DNA from: Yinghuangia elevatio
GTDB taxonomy: Bacteria; Actinomycetota; Actinomycetes; Streptomycetales; Streptomycetaceae
DNA: 20,412 bases
Reading direction: 5' to 3'
NCBI RefSeq assembly: GCF_040649515.1
Contig: NZ_JBEZFP010000155.1
Coordinates: 1-20,412 of the forward strand
A program made the translations under genes and the position numbers. This document shows, one piece after another, positions 16,599-20,412 of the stretch; position 1 is the first letter of the stretch; the number at the start of each line of letters is the position of its first letter. The notes beneath the pieces are model-generated. The model saw only the letters and a program-made list of their open reading frames with translations. It was not told the origin of the DNA and ran no database searches.

Positions 16599-16944
16599 CG
16601 ATGTGACCGGAAAGGCTCACCGCACCAGCCCCGGCCGGAGCCCGACCCGGACTCGGTGACCGACCCGCAGGCGGGGTTGTGCGTGGTCGGCAGCAGACGG
16701 AGCGTCAGCAAGCCCAGGTAGCACGCCAAAAGGTACTGGTGGTCGTCGAACGACCGGCCGCCGAGGGGAGCAGCGTCGGAGTACGTGCAGTACATCAACC
16801 GTGAATTCGCCGCCGCTCCGGAGACACGGGTGGCGCGAAACGGATCGCCGCTGATCGGCCGAACGGGCGTACGCGGTGTGTCGCGGCCGGTTCTTGCGGG
16901 AACTCGCGGTCACCGCAGATGACCGTGTCGCAGAGGAGCCAGGT
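16599..16944. other. 346-base spacer without a convincing gene
   Basis: This spacer lies between the end of the siderophore operon and the membrane-protein gene. A 67-codon minus-strand frame (16595-16798, TTG start, or ATG at 16795) has high G/C at third positions and a plausible composition, with a hydrophobic LLACYLGLLTLRLL stretch. It has no ribosome binding site close to its start, ends in the CTAG shared with the amidohydrolase stop, and resembles nothing I recognise. It may be a gene remnant or chance. I see no strong terminator hairpin or tRNA here. The promoter of the next gene is probably in the right half. Confidence 0.5.
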
Positions 16945-17778
16945 GTGCCCGCATCCGCAAGCGAGCCGTTGCCCGAGTTGGACATGCCCTTCCCGGAGCA
17001 CCAGAACCGCTGGACGGTGTTCCTGCGCCTCCTGCTGCTGATCCCGCAGTACATCGTGCTGGCGGTGCTGTCGATCGTGGCCGTCGTCACCGCGATCGTG
17101 GGCTGGTTCGCGGCGTTGGTGCTCGGCCGGCTGCCTTCGCCCATCCGGGGGTTCCTGACCGGGTTCCTGCGCTACGACACCCGGGTGAACGCCAGCATGA
17201 TGCTGCTGACCGACCGGTATCCGCCGTTCCGGCTCGGCGAGGTGGCGGGCTACCCGGTGCGGATCGAGATCCAGCCGGTGCACCTCAACCGGCTCGCGGT
17301 CTTCTTCCGGATCCTGCTGATGATCCCCGCGATGATCATCCAGGCGATCGTCTCGGCCGGGTGGTGGTCGGTCGCGTTCATCTCGTGGCTGGTGGTCCTG
17401 ATCATGGGACGCATGCCCGAGCCGCTGTTCGAGGCCACCAGCGCGATCCTGCGGTACCGGATGCGGCTGGGGGCGTACTCGCTGATGCTCGCCTCGTCGT
17501 ACCCCAAGCGCCTGTTCGGCGACGCCCCCGACGCGGCGTGGTCCGCGTCCGCCGCGTCCGCCCAGCCTGTCGCGGCCGGGAAGGGTCCGGACGAGATGAC
17601 CGTCGGCGCGACGCAGACGGCGGCGCGCTCGGCCACCCGGCCGCTGCGGGTCGGCACCGCGGGCAAGGTGCTGATCGGCGTGTTCATCGTCCTCGGCCTC
17701 GGCAGCGTCGCGGCCAACAGCGCCAACTGGTCGATGGATGACGACGACGATTCGGCCAGCGCCCCGGCGGTCCCGTAG
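16945..17778 (+). CDS. DUF4389-type integral membrane protein with an internal duplication
   Basis: 277 residues from GTG at 16945, chosen because GAGGAG (16933-16938) sits 6 bases upstream; an open frame back to 16876 lacks such a site. Two related halves are visible, about residues 21-93 and 115-187. Each opens NRxxVFxRxLLxIP, continues through a long hydrophobic hairpin (24-60 and 117-155) and ends GRxPxP, then LRYxxR and a Tyr-Pro segment. This pattern is that of DUF4389 proteins. After an Ala-rich linker (about 200-235) a third hydrophobic segment (240-258) is followed by a short acidic tail with five consecutive Asp. The function of the family is not known. It stands apart from the siderophore operon, has its own ribosome site, and converges with the glycosylase gene 20 bases downstream. 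Confidence 0.88.
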   Translation: MPASASEPLPELDMPFPEHQNRWTVFLRLLLLIPQYIVLAVLSIVAVVTAIVGWFAALVLGRLPSPIRGFLTGFLRYDTRVNASMMLLTDRYPPFRLGEVAGYPVRIEIQPVHLNRLAVFFRILLMIPAMIIQAIVSAGWWSVAFISWLVVLIMGRMPEPLFEATSAILRYRMRLGAYSLMLASSYPKRLFGDAPDAAWSASAASAQPVAAGKGPDEMTVGATQTAARSATRPLRVGTAGKVLIGVFIVLGLGSVAANSANWSMDDDDDSASAPAVP

Positions 17779-17797
17779 GACACGGCCCGCCGCGCGG

Positions 17798-18550
17798 TCA
17801 GCCCGTCGGCAGTCCCGCGGCGTGCGCGGCTTCGGCGAGTACGCCGCGCAGCATGGCCGGGGTGAGCCGGCCGGTGAAGGTGTTCTGCTGGCTGACGTGG
17901 TAGCAGCCGAAGACGGGGAGCGCCCGGAGCGCGGCGGGAGCCGAAGCGGCGGGGGCGAGGTCGACGCGTACGCCGTGCCCGAACACCGGTCGCGGCCGAG
18001 GGACCGACCAGCCCGCCGCCGCCAGCGCCGGCAGCAGAGCCTGCCAGCCGAAGGCGCCCAGCACGACGACGGACCCCAAGGTCGGTCGCATGAGCCGGAG
18101 TTCGCGTTCCAGCCAGGGCCGGCAGGTGTCGCGCTCCTGCGGCGTCGGCTTGTTCGCGGGCGGCGCGCAGTGCACGGGGGCGGTGAAGCGTACGCCGAGC
18201 AGCTCCAGGCCGTCGTCGCGGGTCACCGAAGTCGCCTGCGAGGCAAGGCCGACATCGTGCAGGGCACGCACCAGGACGTCGCCCGACCGGTCTCCGGTGA
18301 ACATGCGGCCGGTGCGGTTGCCGCCGTGGGCGGCCGGAGCCAGCCCGACGACCAGCACGCGCGCGTCCGCCGGGCCGAACCCGGTGACCGGGCGGGCCCA
18401 GTAGTCCCAGTCCGCGAAGGACGCGCGTTTGACGCGGGCGGCTTCCTCGCGCCACTCCACCAGCCGCGGGCACGCCCGGCAGTGCGTCAGCGCATCGTCA
18501 AGTTCGGCGACCGTGCGTGCCTTCGGTGCCACGTCCTCGGGCAGTTCCAT
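17798..18550 (-). CDS. Uracil-DNA glycosylase, family 5 (UDGb)
   Basis: 250 residues; GAGGAG precedes the ATG by about 6 bases. Four cysteines spaced as in Fe-S glycosylases are present: C24 and C27 (HCRACPRL), C128 (VHCAPPANKPTPQER) and C143. Motif A is GLAPAAHGGNRTGRMFTGD (69-87), where family 5 enzymes have GLAPA rather than a catalytic Asp or Asn. Motif B is CYHVSQQNTFTGRLT near residues 215-230. The protein removes uracil and other deaminated bases (hypoxanthine, xanthine in characterised members) from DNA in base-excision repair. The length is normal, and it appears complete and functional. It is a housekeeping gene unrelated to the siderophore cluster. Confidence 0.94.
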   Translation of the reverse strand: MELPEDVAPKARTVAELDDALTHCRACPRLVEWREEAARVKRASFADWDYWARPVTGFGPADARVLVVGLAPAAHGGNRTGRMFTGDRSGDVLVRALHDVGLASQATSVTRDDGLELLGVRFTAPVHCAPPANKPTPQERDTCRPWLERELRLMRPTLGSVVVLGAFGWQALLPALAAAGWSVPRPRPVFGHGVRVDLAPAASAPAALRALPVFGCYHVSQQNTFTGRLTPAMLRGVLAEAAHAAGLPTG

Positions 18551-18675
18551 GCAGACTCCTCACCACAGCCGCGCCACGGCCCGCGTCATGATCGACAGCC
18601 TAGGTCGGTTGCGGTGGCCGAGGGATTCACTCGGCCAGGCGTGTCCTGCGATCGGTGTCGCGGCGGGTGCCCGGG

Positions 18676-19026
18676 TCAGGCGGTTGCGTCGGTGACCTCC
18701 TCGACGGCGCTGGTGCCCTGTCCGGGGCGCGACTCCCACTCCCACGTCTCGTCCAGGAGGAGCCGCCCGTCCGGGAGTTCGGTGATCCGGGTGGCGCAGT
18801 GCCCCGAGGAGGTCTTGCCGTCCCGGTTCAGCTGGACGTACCGGAAGTCCATCGTGTCGCCGTCGCGCGTGCCGATCAGGTGGCCGCGTACGATCTCGCC
18901 GCCCGCGTAGTCCGCCCACACCGCGCCGTCCGCCTCGCGGTACCGGAACCGTGTCGCGGAGTCGACCTCGCCCTGCTCGGGGCGGCCGCGGGGGGCGAAG
19001 GTCCGGCCGTCCAGCGAAGGTGCCAT
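18676..19026 (-). CDS. Small conserved hypothetical protein (often database-labelled N-acetylglutamate synthase)
   Basis: 116 residues, with GAGGAG placed upstream of the ATG at 19026. It reads as an all-beta small protein: LDGRTFAPRG, then TRFRYREADGAVWADYAGG, a GHLIGTRDGDTMDFRYVQLNRDG block, a GHCATRI strand, and LPDGRLLLDETWEW. This matches a family of about 110-residue actinobacterial proteins that I recall being labelled N-acetylglutamate synthase. Nothing acetyltransferase-like (no GNAT acetyl-CoA loop) is visible, so I would not assign that reaction. The repeated short beta hairpins suggest a lipocalin-like barrel, which is only an inference. It lies 125 bases upstream of the glycosylase gene on the same strand and may share its transcript. 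Confidence 0.82.
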   Translation of the reverse strand: MAPSLDGRTFAPRGRPEQGEVDSATRFRYREADGAVWADYAGGEIVRGHLIGTRDGDTMDFRYVQLNRDGKTSSGHCATRITELPDGRLLLDETWEWESRPGQGTSAVEEVTDATA

Positions 19027-19243
19027 CGTCGACTCCTCGGGTACGTGAGAACACGGGTCCGCGCGGCGGTCCGCGCCGGGGCGTACGCGCCGATCTGGCG
19101 CCGGTCCGGCACGCTACCGGACTCCGCTGACGAGCACTCCCGGCAAGGACGCGGCGCGCGGGGGCGGGCCCTCGGTGCGGGTAGCGTGCCGTGAGGCCGC
19201 CGCGAGGAGGCCGCACAGGTTCGAGGAACGGGGGACCGACCAG

Positions 19244-19969
19244 ATGGCCATGCCGCCGGCACCGCATCCGTATCAGGGCCCGGCCACCGGGCGACCGCCA
19301 CGGCTCCCATGGGGCCGTTACGTCGCGGTGGCCGCCGTCGTCGCGGCGGTGCTGGTCGCGATAGCCGTCGTCAGGATCGTCGCCGCGGACGACTCGGAGA
19401 ATCTGCGGACGAGCGACGGGCTCGTCTACGAAAGAACGCTGGACGAACCCACCTACACCCTCTCCGGACCGGTCGAGCTGTTCGGCACCGCCTTCCTCGA
19501 CGCGAACGGTGCGTGTGTGGGCGGTCCGGCCAACTACCTTGACCTGGACACGATGACGGGGATCAACAACCAGGTTGATGCGCCCGACGCCGATCTGCCG
19601 CCGTCCGTCACGGTCGTGTACGCCCGCTGCGACGCGGCCGCCGAAGGCGGGCCGGCCCGCGGGGATCGCAGCGGATTGCGGATAGTGGCCGGGAGAGCGG
19701 TCGCCGGGGTGGTGGACAGCGGGGACCCGTCGGTCGAGCAGTGCCGTACCGCGGCGCGGCAGCGGACGATCCCGGACCACGTCACGGTGGACATGCTCCG
19801 GTCGGACCCCAGGTTCGCGAAGGGCCGCGGGTGGTGCTTTGAGACAGTCGGCAAGACCGTCGTCCACTTGAAGGTCTTCAACACGGCCTACTTCGACACG
19901 CCGGGCCGCCTCCCGGCGTTCGCCTTTGTCGCCACCCAGTGGAAGCCGCGGGCGGCCGCCGCCCGATGA
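19244..19969 (+). CDS. Membrane-anchored hypothetical protein with extracytoplasmic domain
   Basis: 241 residues from ATG at 19244, with GGGGGA about 8 bases upstream; the frame is open back to 19175 but has no ribosome site there. A Pro-rich cytosolic N-terminus (1-25) is followed by one hydrophobic segment (about 26-46, rich in Val and Ala) and a hydrophilic domain of about 190 residues. That domain contains four cysteines (in NGACVGG, YARCDA, VEQCRT and GWCFE), which could form two disulfides outside the cell. No lipobox, enzyme motif or known fold is recognisable. It diverges from the small hypothetical gene at 19026, with a 217-base shared promoter region. Real coding is supported by codon bias and domain-like composition; the function is unknown. 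Confidence 0.75.
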   Translation: MAMPPAPHPYQGPATGRPPRLPWGRYVAVAAVVAAVLVAIAVVRIVAADDSENLRTSDGLVYERTLDEPTYTLSGPVELFGTAFLDANGACVGGPANYLDLDTMTGINNQVDAPDADLPPSVTVVYARCDAAAEGGPARGDRSGLRIVAGRAVAGVVDSGDPSVEQCRTAARQRTIPDHVTVDMLRSDPRFAKGRGWCFETVGKTVVHLKVFNTAYFDTPGRLPAFAFVATQWKPRAAAAR

Positions 19970-19977
19970 GGCGGGAC

Positions 19978-20010
19978 GCGACGGTGGCGGCGGGCCTTCA
20001 CCGCCGTCGC
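19978..20010 (+). terminator. Probable hairpin terminator after the membrane-anchored protein gene
   Basis: GCGACGGTGG (19978-19987) pairs with CCGCCGTCGC (20001-20010), giving a 10-base-pair stem with one G-T wobble and a 13-base loop. It starts 9 bases after the stop codon. There is no U tract, which is common for terminators in high-GC actinomycetes. It could also be a chance GC-rich palindrome. Confidence 0.5.
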
Positions 20011-20142
20011 GGAACGGTCCACACAGCGCCAATCTCGGCCAACTCCCGCGAGTCGGGGCGACCATGCTCATGCCTGCGGAGACCGGGGCGGAACGCCCGC
20101 GCGGATTTCGTGAACTGACGGTGTCTCGACCAGACTTCGCGC

Positions 20143-20358
20143 ATGACGACACGCCCCCCTCTCGACGCCGGCCCCCTCGGTGGGTACGCGGGTGAGCGTC
20201 CCGCCGACGTCACCCGGCGGGCCGACCCACCCGTGTGGCACCGCCTGTTCACCGGACCCATACCCGCCCCCGCACCCACGAAGGCACAGGGCGAGTTGCA
20301 CGCGCTGGACGACTGGCGCTCGGACACCGCGACGAGGCCGGACCCGAACGGCGGTTAG
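20143..20358 (+). CDS. Doubtful small ORF, 71 residues
   Basis: ATG to TAG, with about 85 percent G/C at third codon positions, somewhat above what chance gives at this base composition. The peptide is Pro-rich and hydrophilic (PVWHRLFTGPIPAPAP in the middle) with no signal peptide, membrane segment or recognised motif. No purine-rich ribosome site precedes the ATG. Competing frames on the other strand (for example 19998-20327) look like low-complexity shadows. It may be a real hypothetical gene or none. Confidence 0.3.
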   Translation: MTTRPPLDAGPLGGYAGERPADVTRRADPPVWHRLFTGPIPAPAPTKAQGELHALDDWRSDTATRPDPNGG

Positions 20359-20412
20359 CAGGTCCGCCTGGGCCGATCGGGCCCGACGGCGGAAAGCGGC
20401 GGCGGTCGCGCA

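Noticed and set aside
18676..19026. N-acetylglutamate synthase
   Set aside because: This label is used in databases for the family, but the sequence has no acetyltransferase motif and is too short for the known enzymes.

Overview
The window is very GC-rich with strong G/C bias at third codon positions, GTG/TTG starts, GGAGG-type ribosome binding sites and a DtxR/IdeR-type iron box. This points to an actinomycete, most likely Streptomyces or a close relative. Genus is an inference from style, not from a marker gene.

Layout. (1) Bases 1-8717, minus strand: the first 2905 codons of a giant non-ribosomal peptide synthetase (NRPS), C-A-T-C-A-T-C-A, running off the left edge. (2) 8718-8879: a short, comparatively AT-rich divergent promoter region containing one iron box. 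(3) 8880-15345 and 15339-16598, plus strand: a tight four-gene operon of an aryl-carrier/cyclization NRPS (ArCP-Cy-A-T, the MbtB layout), an aryl-AMP ligase whose specificity residues read as salicylate, a class III (CaiB/BaiF) CoA-transferase and an amidohydrolase. The last two junctions overlap by 4 and 7 bases. (4) 16599-16944: a spacer without a convincing gene. (5) 16945 to the end: ordinary chromosomal genes, namely a DUF4389-type membrane protein, a family 5 (UDGb) uracil-DNA glycosylase, a small conserved hypothetical protein, a membrane-anchored hypothetical protein and one doubtful small ORF.

How it works together (inference). The left and centre form part of a siderophore cluster. 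The ligase adenylates salicylate and loads it on the N-terminal ArCP of the plus-strand NRPS. That enzyme activates a Thr-like residue (code close to Thr; Ser or Cys not excluded) and its Cy domain makes a 2-hydroxyphenyl-oxazoline. The divergent NRPS starts with a C domain and has no loading module, so it probably accepts this aryl-cap. It then adds an unassigned residue, a probable Ser, and a third residue whose pocket lies outside the window. Iron-replete repression of both directions through the shared iron box is expected. Salicylate synthase, ornithine hydroxylase, MbtH protein, thioesterase and transport genes are not in the window and should lie beyond the left edge or elsewhere. The product class resembles salicyl-oxazoline mixed-ligand siderophores such as amychelin or the mycobactin head group, but identity to a known compound cannot be decided here.

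The points most worth following up are a third condensation domain that has lost both histidines of HHxxxDG, and a CoA-transferase (apparently permuted) plus amidohydrolase translationally coupled to the siderophore genes.
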